Positions 16,553 to 26,600 of a stretch of 44,348 bases of DNA are shown here, in pieces; the stretch's first letter is position 1; each line of letters starts with the position of its first letter. Made by a program: the position numbers and the translations under genes. Location of the stretch: positions 1 to 44,348 of the forward strand of contig JAJZBU010000025.1 in the NCBI GenBank assembly GCA_021851865.1, written 5' to 3'. The stretch is from Pseudomonadota bacterium. Its GTDB lineage: Bacteria; Pseudomonadota; Gammaproteobacteria; Pseudomonadales; Moraxellaceae. The notes under the pieces were generated by a model. The model was not told the DNA's origin. It ran no database searches and saw only the letters and a program-made list of their open reading frames with translations.

Positions 16553-18484
16553 TTGAATAAACGACAAATCTTGTGGCGTTGGCGGGCGGCTCTCGCCGGC
16601 GTGCTGTTGGCGATGGTGTCACTGGTGCAGGCGCATGTCGCGCCCGTCGTCGCCGATCCTGTGGTCTTGCGTTATGCCGAGATCATCCACGGCGATGGCC
16701 GGGCGGTGCATGATGCACAAGCGGTGACGCTGACCGATCTGCTGCGCCAGTTGCTCTGGTTGCGCGATCACGACTATCACTTCGTCAGTTTGCAGCAAGT
16801 ACAGGCCGCCAAGACGCGGCGGCACGCCTTGCCCGAACACGCCGTGCTGCTCTGTTTTGATGAGCCGGCGACGCAGATGATGTTGCCCCTGCTGTCCATC
16901 CTGCACGTCATCAAGGCGCCGGCGTTGGTCGGTATGGCCTCGTCGTCGCTCCCCCAAGAGGCGGGTCGGCAGGATCGACAGCGACGGTTTTTTGCCGATC
17001 CGGCGATCACCCTGGCGAGTGAAGGACAGGGACTCAACCGACGCATCGCCGGCGACCCGCAGGGTGATCGGCAGTGGGCGGCGACGACGCGCGCCTGGTT
17101 GCCGAGGCAGTGGCGTTATGAACGCGAGACGGCGTATCGCCAGCGCGTCACGAGCGCCGTGGCGACGTCGATCAAGCGACTGCAACGCTCTTTGCACCAG
17201 CCCGTCGCCGCCATGCTCTGGCCGGGAGGTGCGTACAACGACATCGTCCTCGCCCAGGCCCTGCGCGCCGGTGTCGCCTGGAGCATCGGTGCGGCTTCGA
17301 TACGGCGCCTGCCGGGCAGTCATATCCTGACCCAGACCTGGGTGACGCCGGCGCAGGCGCCATGGGATCTCGGTCGCGACCTGTCGCTGCCAGCGACGCC
17401 ACAACCGGTGCGCCTGATGCACGTCAATCTCGACTATGTCTATGACCGTGATCCGCGTCAGGAAGCGAGCAACCTCGAGCATCTGCTGGCGCGCGTGCGC
17501 GCCAGTGACGTCAATACTGTCTACCTGCAAGCTTTCGCCGATCCCGACGGCAATGGCGCCGCTGACGCCGTGTACTTTCCCAACCGTCATCTGCCCATGC
17601 GTCAGGACCTGTTCAATCATGTCGTCGCCGCCTTGCACGCCCACACCCAGGTGCGTCATGTCTTCGCGTGGATGCCCTTGCTGGCTTGGCAGTTGCCGGT
17701 GCATGACGCGGCAGCGCGCGATCTGGTGGTGACCTTGCCGTCACGCCCGAATTTTGTTTCCAACGCCTATCCGCGCCTGTCGCCTTTCTCGACGCGGGCG
17801 GTGGCGGTCATCCAGGACATGTTCGAGGATCTCGGGCGGCATGCGCGCATCGATGGGGTCTTGTTTCATGACGATATGACCTTGTCGGACTATGAGGACG
17901 ACAGCCGTTTCGCGCACAGCGTCTATCGGCGCTGGGGCTTGCCGGCGCAGGTGCAGCAGATCCGCGCCGAGCCGGCGGCGATGCAGCGCTGGTCTTTTCT
18001 CAAGACGCGTTATCTCGATCACCTCGCCTTGCATATGGCGGCGGTCGTGGCGAGTGACCATCCGGGGCTGCTGACGGCGCGCAATATGTACGCACAGGTG
18101 GTCTTGCACAAGGTGGCGGAGACTTGGTACGCGCAATCGCTCGAATCGTCGATCGCCAATTTTGATGAGACGGCGATCGAAGCCATGCCTTTCATGGAGA
18201 AGGCGCCTTACCACGCCGGGTTCTATCACGAGCTGTTCGACCACGTGCGGGCTTTGCCCCACGGATTGCAGAAGACCATCTTTGAGCTGCAAGCCAAGGA
18301 CTGGCGACAAGGCGGCGCCCCCCTGCCGAGCACGCTGCTCGCCAGCACCATCTGTATGCTGTTCGACTGGGGGGTGATCAATGTCGGCTACATCCCCGAC
18401 GACCCCTTCAAAAATAGCCCGGATCTCGACATCCTACGGCCAGCTCTGGAGCATCACTGCGCCCAGGTGCGCAGCCAACCCTGA
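16553..18484 (+). CDS. PgaB-like exported protein with degenerate deacetylase domain
   Basis: 643 residues with an N-terminal signal (about 1-27) and the two-domain plan of PgaB: a polysaccharide-deacetylase-like half (about 35-280) and a glycoside hydrolase half (about 285-640). The second half keeps AWMPLLAW and the acid pair in GVLFHDDMTL. In the first half the metal triad seems lost: the usual TFDDG is CFDEP, and the region normally SHTYDLH reads SEGQGLN, so both histidines are gone. The conserved YHD near the start reads YAE. The downstream AATTR and WPGGAYN stretches still align. TTG start 16553 follows GGGAGGT by eight bases. No pgaA, pgaC or clear pgaD is seen. It probably acts, if at all, as a hydrolase or binding protein. 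Confidence 0.8.
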   Translation: MNKRQILWRWRAALAGVLLAMVSLVQAHVAPVVADPVVLRYAEIIHGDGRAVHDAQAVTLTDLLRQLLWLRDHDYHFVSLQQVQAAKTRRHALPEHAVLLCFDEPATQMMLPLLSILHVIKAPALVGMASSSLPQEAGRQDRQRRFFADPAITLASEGQGLNRRIAGDPQGDRQWAATTRAWLPRQWRYERETAYRQRVTSAVATSIKRLQRSLHQPVAAMLWPGGAYNDIVLAQALRAGVAWSIGAASIRRLPGSHILTQTWVTPAQAPWDLGRDLSLPATPQPVRLMHVNLDYVYDRDPRQEASNLEHLLARVRASDVNTVYLQAFADPDGNGAADAVYFPNRHLPMRQDLFNHVVAALHAHTQVRHVFAWMPLLAWQLPVHDAAARDLVVTLPSRPNFVSNAYPRLSPFSTRAVAVIQDMFEDLGRHARIDGVLFHDDMTLSDYEDDSRFAHSVYRRWGLPAQVQQIRAEPAAMQRWSFLKTRYLDHLALHMAAVVASDHPGLLTARNMYAQVVLHKVAETWYAQSLESSIANFDETAIEAMPFMEKAPYHAGFYHELFDHVRALPHGLQKTIFELQAKDWRQGGAPLPSTLLASTICMLFDWGVINVGYIPDDPFKNSPDLDILRPALEHHCAQVRSQP

Positions 18485-18902
18485 GCGACGGCGGCGAGCC
18501 TTGCCCGCCCGCCGCATCGCTTTCCCAGGCGCTTTTTCGGCGCATGATAAAAAATTCATCCACCGCGCGAGCAGTTCACCGGTGTACCTGCTGGCGCCGG
18601 CTGGCGCGGTTTTTGCCTCATCCTGGCAGGCAGCGTCAGAACTCGGTTTCTTGCACGAAAAGGGCGCATCACGGCGCCGACATCGGTGATTTTGTGCTGA
18701 GGTTTGGTGCGATTTTCTTTGCGCTGGCATGAAATGATCTTGTGACAGCGCTGGCCGGTAAAAATAGTTTTTAAAAAAGTGAGCGATTTTCGGGTGTATA
18801 CCGTTGTTCGTGGCCACGCTGTGGTCCACGGAATTCGCGACAAATGCGGCATCCAAATGCGACATCGAAGCGTCATGAACGAACTGCCATGCGAGGTGTA
18901 TG
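18485..18902. other. Non-coding stretch between PgaB-like and hemerythrin-like genes
   Basis: About 418 bases with no supported gene. A small stem GCGCC/GGCGC (18594-18607) followed by GGTTTTT may end the PgaB-like transcript, with low confidence. The part around 18755-18810 is A/T-rich compared with its neighbours and probably holds the promoter of the next gene; TATACC is a possible -10 but has no good -35 partner. I see no tRNA or clear repeat. Confidence 0.5.
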
Positions 18903-19310
18903 ATGCAGGACAAACCTATTCATTGGGCCAGTGGTCAGATTCATTGGGACAGACTTGAGCGTGATGTGATCCAGCGGCTCGACGAGCTAGCTCAGGCTTT
19001 GGTGTATGAGCGGGAATGGATGGTGCGGCGCTTGCGCCGGCACCTGCAGGATCAGCTGTCCTGGTTGATGAGCGACCAGGAAATGCTGATGGAGGGGCAC
19101 TGCTACCACAAGCCGGGCTTGCGCGCGCGGCATCTGCGGCAGCACCGCTATTTCCAGAACTGGTTGCGTGCCGTCGACATGTCGACCCTGCCTTCACAGG
19201 TACACAGTGTGCGTTCCTGGTGGATCGAGTCGCACGTCGCCCACCTCGATCGCCAGCTCTTTCTCGAAGTCGGGCGCGCCCCTGAGCAGCATCACGTGCT
19301 CTCAGCCTGA
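18903..19310 (+). CDS. Hemerythrin-like protein with half of the di-iron site
   Basis: 135 residues, aligned by eye to bacteriohemerythrins. IHW at the start and the DRLERDVIQRLDELAQAL helix match the first hemerythrin helix; DQEMLM matches the EEALM helix; HLRQH (H77, H81) matches HxxxH; SHVAHLD (H111, D116) matches HxxxxD. In the family, three histidines hold Fe1, two hold Fe2, and Glu58 and Asp106 bridge. Here the Fe1 ligands and the bridging Asp are kept, but the other positions read E19, L55 and Q59. It may bind one metal or none. ATG 18903 has GAGG six bases upstream. The 3' end overlaps dusA by 19 bp. A different helical-bundle family is possible. Confidence 0.6.
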   Translation: MQDKPIHWASGQIHWDRLERDVIQRLDELAQALVYEREWMVRRLRRHLQDQLSWLMSDQEMLMEGHCYHKPGLRARHLRQHRYFQNWLRAVDMSTLPSQVHSVRSWWIESHVAHLDRQLFLEVGRAPEQHHVLSA

Positions 19311-20269
19311 TCGACCAGGGCCCAGGCTTCTTCGATGATGCGCCGACCGGCGCCATGTTGATGAGCGTGTTCGCTCAGATACTGGCGCCAGCGGCGGGCG
19401 CCTGGTAGCCCTTGGAAGAGACCGAGCAGATGCCGGCTCATCTGCGTGAGGGGACATCCCTCCGCCAACTCGCGATCGACAAAATCGAGATAGCGTCGCA
19501 GGATGTCAGTGCGCGACGGCAAGGCGGTGGCATGCAGCTGATGTTCGAGCAAGGCCAGAATGTAGGGGTTGTGATAAGCCTCGCGACCGAGCATGACGGC
19601 ATCGACCTGCTGCAATTGCTCGAGACAGGTGTCGACATCGCGTAGACCGCCGTTGAGCGCGATCCACAAGTCGGGATAACGGCGCTTGAGCGCGTGCACA
19701 TCGGCGTAGCGCAGGGGCGGAACATCGCGATTCTCTTTCGGGCTCAGCCCCTTCAAGATGGCGATGCGGGCGTGGACGACGAAATGACGACAACCCGCCT
19801 GACGCAGGCTGTCGACGAAATGATAGAGCTCTTCGAGGCTGTCGTGGCCGTCGATGCCGAGGCGATGTTTGACGCTGACCGGCACCGTGCTCGCCGCCTG
19901 CATGGCGGCAAAGCAGTCGGCGACGAGCGCCGGTTCGGCCATCAGGCAGGCCCCGAAACGACCTTGCTGAACACGATCGGAAGGACAGCCGAGATTGAGG
20001 TTGATCTCATCATAGCCGTGCTCACCGGCGATACGCGCGCATCGCGCCAGATCGACAGGATCGCTGCCCCCCAACTGCAGCACGACGGGATGCTCGCTGT
20101 CATCGTAGCGCAGCAGGCGCTGGCGCGGGCCATGCAGCAGCGCGTGGGTGGTGATCATTTCGGTATAGAGCTGAACATGTGGACTGAAGAGGCGCAAAAA
20201 ATAGCGGTCGTGGCGGTCGGTCCAGTCGAGCATCGGCGCGACGGCAAAGCGAGGTCGTGGGTTGTTCAT
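19292..20269 (-). CDS. dusA: tRNA-dihydrouridine(20/20a) synthase
   Basis: Flavin enzyme of 325 residues that reduces uridine 20/20a in the tRNA D-loop. It shows VAPMLDWTDRHDRYF, YTEMITTHALL, the catalytic cysteine in NLGCPSDRVQ, KHRLGID, and the DusA-specific HARIAILKGLSPKENR. ATG 20269 overlaps the stop of the MFS gene (ATGA), implying coupled translation. A long in-frame upstream extension is an artefact of GC-rich sequence. The end overlaps the convergent hemerythrin-like gene. Confidence 0.96.
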   Translation of the reverse strand: MNNPRPRFAVAPMLDWTDRHDRYFLRLFSPHVQLYTEMITTHALLHGPRQRLLRYDDSEHPVVLQLGGSDPVDLARCARIAGEHGYDEINLNLGCPSDRVQQGRFGACLMAEPALVADCFAAMQAASTVPVSVKHRLGIDGHDSLEELYHFVDSLRQAGCRHFVVHARIAILKGLSPKENRDVPPLRYADVHALKRRYPDLWIALNGGLRDVDTCLEQLQQVDAVMLGREAYHNPYILALLEHQLHATALPSRTDILRRYLDFVDRELAEGCPLTQMSRHLLGLFQGLPGARRWRQYLSEHAHQHGAGRRIIEEAWALVDQAEST

Positions 20270-21438
20270 TGCGGCGGTGTCATCAGGTGGGCGTAGCGCA
20301 GAATCAGCAACAAGGTGAGGGCGGCCCAGAAGGCGGCCGAGAACATGGCCAGCGACCAACCGACATGATCGATGAGCTCGCCGAGCAGGAGGTTGCCGAG
20401 CAGAAGCGAACCGCCTTGCACCAGGGCATAGCTGCCGAAGGCGCGTCCCTGCTGGTCGACCGGGCTGTGATCGGCGACGAGCGCCTGCAGGACGCCCTGG
20501 CTCAAGGCGAGATGCAAACCCCAGAGCGCGCCGGCCAGCCAGAGCACTTGGCGACCGTGACAGATCGCCAACAGCAGCTCGGCGAAGAGGAGGACGAGGA
20601 CCGACGCAGCTAGCAGATGGCGGCGCGGCCAGCGATCCGACAGGCGACCGGCGGGAAGGGCGAGGACGGCGTAGACCCCGTTCATCAGGACCATCAACCA
20701 GGGTAGATGCGCTAGTCCGAGGCCCTGATCGTGCAGATCGAGGATGAGAAAGCTCTCGCTGAAGCGAGCCAGGGAGAGGCCGGCGGTGATCAGCAGGAGC
20801 ATACGAAAGGCCGTGCGGGTCGGGGTCGCCGGCGCGCGCGCCGGCGCAGCTACAGGTCGGGGCAGAGGATCGGCGGGCAAGGCGGAACGGATGAGCAGTA
20901 CGCAGATCAACGCCGGCAACACGCACAGTCCAAGAGCCAGACGCACGCTCAGATGCTCGGTCAGCATCAGCATCATCAGCAGGGGGCCGAGCAGGGCGCC
21001 GATGGTGTCCATGCCCTGGCGCAGGCCGAAGGCGGCGCCACGTTGCGCCGGCGGAACGTGGGCGGCGAGCATGGCGTTGCGCGGCGCTCCGCGCAGACCC
21101 TTGCCACAGCGATCGCTGATCTGGGCGAAGAGAATGCCGCCTAAGCCGGTGGCGAGGGCGAACAGAGGTTTGCTCAGCGCCGACAGTCCGTAGCCGATCA
21201 GTATGAGGTCGCGGCGGTTCTTCCAGCGATCGCTGAGGTGGCCGCTCAGCCGCTGTAGGGAGGTGGCGGTGAGCTCACCTAGTCCCAGCACCCAGCCGAT
21301 CTCGCTGGCGCTCAGACCGAGGACGCCGGCCATGAAGGCCGGCAAAATGCTGTACATGGCCTCCGTCGAAAGATCCATGAACAGGCTGATCCAGCCGAGG
21401 ATGTAGACCAGACGCGGTAAACGGGTTGCCGGCGGCAT
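20266..21438 (-). CDS. MFS transporter
   Basis: 390 residues with twelve predicted membrane helices. The start (LGWISLFMDLSTEAMYSILP) and the helix 2-3 loop and following region (SDRCGKGLRGAPRNAM) are typical of a bacterial MFS drug or metabolite exporter group with the DRxGKGxRGAPR signature. The substrate is unknown. ATG 21438 has AGGAG six bases upstream. A TnpB/right-end remnant lies directly upstream on the same strand. The gene is translationally coupled to dusA. Confidence 0.85.
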   Translation of the reverse strand: MPPATRLPRLVYILGWISLFMDLSTEAMYSILPAFMAGVLGLSASEIGWVLGLGELTATSLQRLSGHLSDRWKNRRDLILIGYGLSALSKPLFALATGLGGILFAQISDRCGKGLRGAPRNAMLAAHVPPAQRGAAFGLRQGMDTIGALLGPLLMMLMLTEHLSVRLALGLCVLPALICVLLIRSALPADPLPRPVAAPARAPATPTRTAFRMLLLITAGLSLARFSESFLILDLHDQGLGLAHLPWLMVLMNGVYAVLALPAGRLSDRWPRRHLLAASVLVLLFAELLLAICHGRQVLWLAGALWGLHLALSQGVLQALVADHSPVDQQGRAFGSYALVQGGSLLLGNLLLGELIDHVGWSLAMFSAAFWAALTLLLILRYAHLMTPPQ

Positions 21439-21464
21439 GCATGACTCCTGTAAGGGCGGCATGT

Positions 21465-21581
21465 TGACATCCTTCCCGCCCTCAGTCTAGGACTGCCGCT
21501 TGCATGGATAAGGGAGGGGATTCCTACAGCTAGACGCTCATGCCCGAGCGCGAGGATGTTGGTGGCGGAATTGCGCCCAAG
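21465..21581 (-). mobile_element. TnpB C-terminal remnant and right end of an IS605/IS1341-like element
   Basis: On the minus strand the codons read GRNSATNILALGHERLAVGI, which matches the end of TnpB, where the last zinc-ribbon strand runs into DxNAAxNILALG. The sequence then continues to GGGCGGGAAGGATGTCAA, which looks like the right end of this element group, finishing near 21465. No intact TnpB exists. In this family the right end encodes the 3' part of omega RNA, with the guide taken from flanking DNA; here the flank is the MFS leader. Recognised by motif only. Confidence 0.55.
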
Positions 21582-21603
21582 GACAGGACCTGGATGGGCG
21601 CGT

Positions 21604-22233
21604 TCATGGCAGATCCGGCGGTGCGCTGCGGGCATCGCTGATGCGCCAGAGATAGAGGCTGGCCAAGCTGCGCCAGGGGGCATAGCGACGGCCGGCGTCG
21701 GCAAGTTGCCGGGGTGTCGGCGCCTGCTCGAGGCGACGCAGGATGCCATAGCCACGGCGAACGCCGAGATCATCGGCGGGCAGGACGTCGCAGCGTCCCA
21801 GGGTCTGGATCAACATCATCTCGACCGTCCAGCGACCAATGCCGCGGATCTGCGTCAAAAGAGCGATGAGTTCGGCGTCCGCCAGGGTGAGCGCACGCTG
21901 GCGATCGGGAACGAGACCGGCGAGCGTATGCCGGGCGAGATCGCGCAAGGCGGCCACTTTGCTGGCAGAGAAGCCACAGGCGCGCAGCTCGGCATCGCTA
22001 TAGCGCAACAACTGCTCCGGGTCGGGACAGGCCTGGGCGCTGAGCTGGGCGAGGCGGGCGAGCAGGCTCTGCGCCGCGCGTGCGTGCAGTTGCTGGTGCG
22101 CGATGGCACGCAACAAAGAGGTGTAAGGACTGTCGCTGGTGGCGGTCGGTAGGGCGAGTGGACCGATGTGCTGCATCCACCGGGCCAAGTCCGGATCGGC
22201 GGCGGCCAGACCACGCTGTGCTTCGTCATGCAT
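21604..22233 (-). CDS. DNA-3-methyladenine glycosylase, AlkA/Mag1 type
   Basis: 209 residues, base excision repair of alkylated purines. It has the helix-hairpin-helix GPD fold: RAIAHQQLHARAA near the front, the hairpin LTQIRGIGRWTVEMMLI and the catalytic aspartate in LPADDLGVRRG. It is shorter than E. coli AlkA, which carries an extra N-terminal domain, and is closer to yeast Mag1-like enzymes. It lies 33 bp downstream of the efflux operon on the same strand. GGAG is ten bases before the ATG. Confidence 0.9.
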   Translation of the reverse strand: MHDEAQRGLAAADPDLARWMQHIGPLALPTATSDSPYTSLLRAIAHQQLHARAAQSLLARLAQLSAQACPDPEQLLRYSDAELRACGFSASKVAALRDLARHTLAGLVPDRQRALTLADAELIALLTQIRGIGRWTVEMMLIQTLGRCDVLPADDLGVRRGYGILRRLEQAPTPRQLADAGRRYAPWRSLASLYLWRISDARSAPPDLP

Positions 22234-22266
22234 GTGCCAGGATCTCCAGCCGGGGATGTGATCGAC

Positions 22267-23685
22267 TTAGGGCGTCTCTGCTGCCGCATCAGGCGTGCCG
22301 AGGGCCAGATCGAGAGCGACGCGATCCTCGAGGCGAGCCGCCTCGGCCTGTAGACGGGTGAGTTCCGCCTGCTGCCAGAGGATACGATTTTGTAGCACCT
22401 CAAGGCCAGGGCTGAAACCGAGCTGCTGGCGCTGTTGACTCATCTGCAGCAAGGTAGCGGCGTCTTGCGTCTGCCTTCGGGTCTGGCGTAGCGCCTGCGC
22501 ATCGGCGTTCAGGGCGTAGAGTGAATCGGCGACGTTCTGCAGGGCCTGCAGAACGGTCATGCGGTATTGCTGTTCAGCGGCGTCGAGGCTGGCCTTCGCC
22601 GCACGTTCGCGATGTTTCAGCTGCCCAAAGTCGAACAGGGGTTGCGTGACGCTGGCGCCTAGGCTCCAGAAGCGATCGGCCGGCTGCAGCGACTGCGCCA
22701 GCGTCGTAGCGCTGCCGCCCCAGGCGGCCAGCACCGCCAACTGTGGCCAGCGACTGGCCGCCGCCACCCCGAGATCGGCGGCGGCGGTTCTGACCTGGGC
22801 GGCGGCGGCGGCGATGTCGGGGCGACGCCGTACCCATGCGGCCGGCACTTGCCGTGGCGGCGCTCCCGGCGCCAGCAGCTCGGCGAGATGCAGATCAGTC
22901 GCGGCGAAGTTGGCGGGTGCTTGACCGGTGAGGACGGCGAGAGCGTCGCGGCTCTGTTCCACCTGTTTCTGAAACCCGCTGACGCTGGCGGCGGCCTGTT
23001 GCTCCTGCTGTTCCTGTTGCAACACATCGAGACGGGTATTGAAGCCCTGGTCGAGGCCGTGCTGCAGCATCTGGGTCAGCCGCTGCTCATCCTGCAGCAG
23101 GGATTGCGAGCGCTGTAGCCCATCCAGCGCCGCCGCCAGCTGTACGGCGTTGCTGGCGATGTTGCCGAGCAGCGACAGGCGGGCGGCGTGCAGTTGGGCC
23201 TGGGCCAGTTGTTCCTGCGCTTCGACGCTGTAGAGCAGGTCGTGGTTTAAGCCGAAGACGTCGACGTTGTAACTCACCGAGACCTGTGCCGTCTGCAAGG
23301 TATAGGGATTGACCGGGTACTGCAGGGGCGAGGCGAGGATGGCGGAGGTGGTGGCGCGCTGCGGCGTATAGCTGGCGGCGAAGGAGGGCAGCAAGCTGGC
23401 TTTTTGCGCCAGGGTCTGTTCATGCGCCGCTTGCAGGCTGGACAGGCTGCTCTGCAAGGAAGGGTTGTGCCGCAGGCCGGCGCGGAGCCAGCGCTTCAGT
23501 GTTGGGTTCTGCCAGAACGGAGCGCTGTTCGCGGCCGGTGACAGCGGCTTGGCCATGGCGGCGTCGTCGCGCCCGAACTGCTGCGGCAGGTTCATCGCCG
23601 CGGGTCGCGGAGGTTGGGTGAGGCTACAGCCGCCGAGCAGGCCGCTCAAGACAAGGGCGATCGCCCGTCGCCGGGAAGAAATCAT
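22267..23685 (-). CDS. Outer-membrane efflux lipoprotein (NodT/TolC family)
   Basis: 472 residues with a lipoprotein signal (lipobox LLGGC near residue 20) and two tandem outer-membrane efflux repeats with long coiled coils (about 60-260 and 270-460). The family forms the trimeric exit duct of tripartite pumps. ATG 23685 overlaps the RND stop (ATGA), so it belongs to the adaptor-pump-duct operon 28055-22267. Confidence 0.93.
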   Translation of the reverse strand: MISSRRRAIALVLSGLLGGCSLTQPPRPAAMNLPQQFGRDDAAMAKPLSPAANSAPFWQNPTLKRWLRAGLRHNPSLQSSLSSLQAAHEQTLAQKASLLPSFAASYTPQRATTSAILASPLQYPVNPYTLQTAQVSVSYNVDVFGLNHDLLYSVEAQEQLAQAQLHAARLSLLGNIASNAVQLAAALDGLQRSQSLLQDEQRLTQMLQHGLDQGFNTRLDVLQQEQQEQQAAASVSGFQKQVEQSRDALAVLTGQAPANFAATDLHLAELLAPGAPPRQVPAAWVRRRPDIAAAAAQVRTAAADLGVAAASRWPQLAVLAAWGGSATTLAQSLQPADRFWSLGASVTQPLFDFGQLKHRERAAKASLDAAEQQYRMTVLQALQNVADSLYALNADAQALRQTRRQTQDAATLLQMSQQRQQLGFSPGLEVLQNRILWQQAELTRLQAEAARLEDRVALDLALGTPDAAAETP

Positions 23686-26600
23686 GCCGATTCTCCCGTG
23701 TCCTGGCCATGACGGGCGGAGGGCTGCAGCAGGGACAGCAGAGGCGGCAGAACGATGAGCATGAGCATGGCGCCGAGCGCCAGTCCGCCGACCACCACCG
23801 TCGCCAGCGGCCGCTGCACCTGGCTGCCGATGCCGTGCGAGGCGGCGGCTGGGGCTAGGCCGATGCAGGCGGAGAGCGCCGTCATCAGCATCGGTCGCAT
23901 GCGCTGGCTGGCCGCCTGGCGTAGGGCCGCGCGCGCCTCCATACCGTCGCCATGCAGTTGGTTGTAGTAAGAGAGCACCAGGATGCCATTCATCACCGAC
24001 ACCCCGGACAGGGAGATGAAACCGATCGCCGCCGAAATGCTGAAGGGAAGGTGCGTCACATAGAGGGCGAGGACGCCGCCGGCGGCGGCGAGAGGGATGC
24101 CGGCGAGCGCCAGCAGGCTGTCGCGCACCGAATTGAACATGGCGTAGAGCAGGGCGAGGATCAGGCCGAAGCTGATCGGCACCATGATCTCCAGGCGCTG
24201 TCGGGCTTTCTGCAAGTCCTCGAATTCGCCCGCCCAGACGATGCGGTAGCCGGCAGGCAGATGCACGCGCTGGGCGATGCGTTGCTGCGCTTCGCTGACG
24301 CTGCTGCCGAGGTCGCGGCCGCGGACACTGAATTTGACTGGGATGTAGCGCTGTGTGCCTTCATGGTAGATGTAGGCAGCGCCCTCATCGAGACGGATGT
24401 CGGCGATGCTGCTCAGGGGGGTGTAGCGGGTCGTGCCATTGGCGTCGGTCCAGGCCACCGGCAGATTGCGAATCTTCTGCAGGCTGTCGCGTTCATCGCT
24501 ACGGATACGCACGAGGAGACCGAATTGCCGGTCACCTTCCAGCACCGTGGTGGCGTTGGCGCCGCCGAGAGCCGCCTGGATGACGTTATTGACGTCACCG
24601 CTGTTCAGTCCGTAGCGCGCCGCCCTGGCACGATCGATGCGAATATCGAGATTGGTCTGGCCGAGAAGATGGAAGATGCCGAGGTCGGTGATGCCTGCTA
24701 CTCCCTGCATCGCGCTCTGCACCTCGCTGGCGAGACGTTCCAGCTCGCTCAGGTTGGGGCCGATGATCTTCACCGAATTGGCGCCTTTGACGCCGGACAG
24801 GGCTTCTTCGATATTGTCCTGGATGTATTGGGAGAAGTTGAAGTTGATGCCGGGTAGCGCCTGCTTGAACTCGTTTTGCAGAGTCTCGGTGAGCTTCGCC
24901 TTGGTCTCACCGTGTGGCCATTCCGCCTGCGGTTTGAGGGGCACGAAGAGCTCGACATTGGACAGCGGCGAGGCATCGCTGCCATTGTCCGGACGGCCGT
25001 GTTGTGAGACGACGGTGATGACCTCGGGATGGCGCAGAAGGATGTCGCGCATGGTGCGGGTGGCGCGGGTGCCATCGGCGAGGGAGAGCGTCGGCGGCAT
25101 GGCGGCGCGAATCCAGAAATTGCCTTCTTCCAGGCTGGGCAGAAACTCCGATCCAAGACGCGGTACCAGCCAGGTGCAGACGAGCAGGAAGAGGGTGGCA
25201 AGCGTGACGATCCAGACGCGGTGGCGCAAGGCATGATCGAGGACGAAGTCGTAGATGTGGCGCAAATAGCGCACCAGAAAGGTCTCCACTTCGGTGATCT
25301 GAGCCGGCATCATCCAGGCGGAGAGGACCGGCGTGAACGTGAAGGTCGAGATGAGGGCGCCGATCAGGGCGTAGGCGTAGGTGCGCGCCATCGGTCCAAA
25401 GATCTGTCCTTCCACCCCCTGCATGGTGAACAGGGGCATGAAGGCGGCGACGGTGATCAGGGTCGAGAAGAACACCGCGCGTCCGACCTGGTGACCGGAG
25501 ATCATGATGATGGAGCGACGCAGGCTCCAGGGCTTTTTCGGGCGCCCGACCAGACCGTCTTCGGCCTGATCGGCATGGCGCAGGTCTTCCTGGGCGGCGA
25601 TCGGCTTTTGCAGATTGCGAAAGACGTTCTCGACCAGAATGACCGCCGAGTCGACGATGATACCGAAATCGACGGCGCCGATGGACAGCAGGTTGGCGTC
25701 TTCGCCGCGCCAGTAGAGCATCAGGGTGCTGCAGAGCAGGGCGATGGGGATGTTGAAGCCGACGATCAGGGCAGAACGTAGATCGCCGAGAAAGAGCCAC
25801 TGGATGATGAAGACGAGCAGACACCCGAACAGCAGATTGTGCAGGACGGTATGGGTGGTCACCGCCACCAGTTGGCTGCGATCGTAATAAGGCACGATGT
25901 GCACGCCGGCGGGCAGGCTGCCGTCGTGATTCATGGTGTGCACCATCTTCTTGATCTTCGCGATCATGGCGTTGGTGTGCTGGGTGCGGCTCATGACGAC
26001 GATGGCGGCGACGATATCGTCCTGACGATCGCGACCGGCGATGCCGAGGCGGGGTAAATAGCCTATGCTGACGCGCGCAACGTCCTTGACCAGGACCGGA
26101 ATACCGTGGTTCTGGGTGATGACGACGTTCTCGATGTCATCGAGGCGGGTGCCTTGTGTCAGGTCGTCGTCGCCGCCATCGTTGATCAGGCCGATGCCGC
26201 GAATGTTCACCGACTGCTGGCCGAGGGTGATCTCGCGGCCGCCGACATTGATGTTGGCATTGCCGAGGGCGGTGAGCACCTGCGCGATGCTCAGGTGCCA
26301 GGCCTGCAGGCGGCGCAGATCGACGGAGACGTCGAAGGTCTTGGTCGTGCCCCCCCAGCTGTTGATCTGGGCGATGCCCGGGATGGTGCTGAGTCGGCGT
26401 GCGACCACCCAGTCCTGCACCGTGCGCAGATTGCTCAGGCCAAAGTGCGGCGGTCCGACGACCTGATAACGATAGATCTCACCGGTCAGACTGGACTGCT
26501 GAATCTGTGCCACTTGGTTGTTGGGCAGGCTGACGTTCTGCTGCAAGGCGAGGGCGGCTTGCGTGTAGGCGAAGTAGTAATCGATGCCGTAGCGAAAGGT

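Noticed and set aside
20270-20926. Upstream extension of dusA by more than 200 codons
   Set aside because: It overlaps the MFS gene in another frame and is low-complexity Arg/Pro/Ala; DusA starts at the conserved MNNPRPRFAVAPM with an ATGA overlap.
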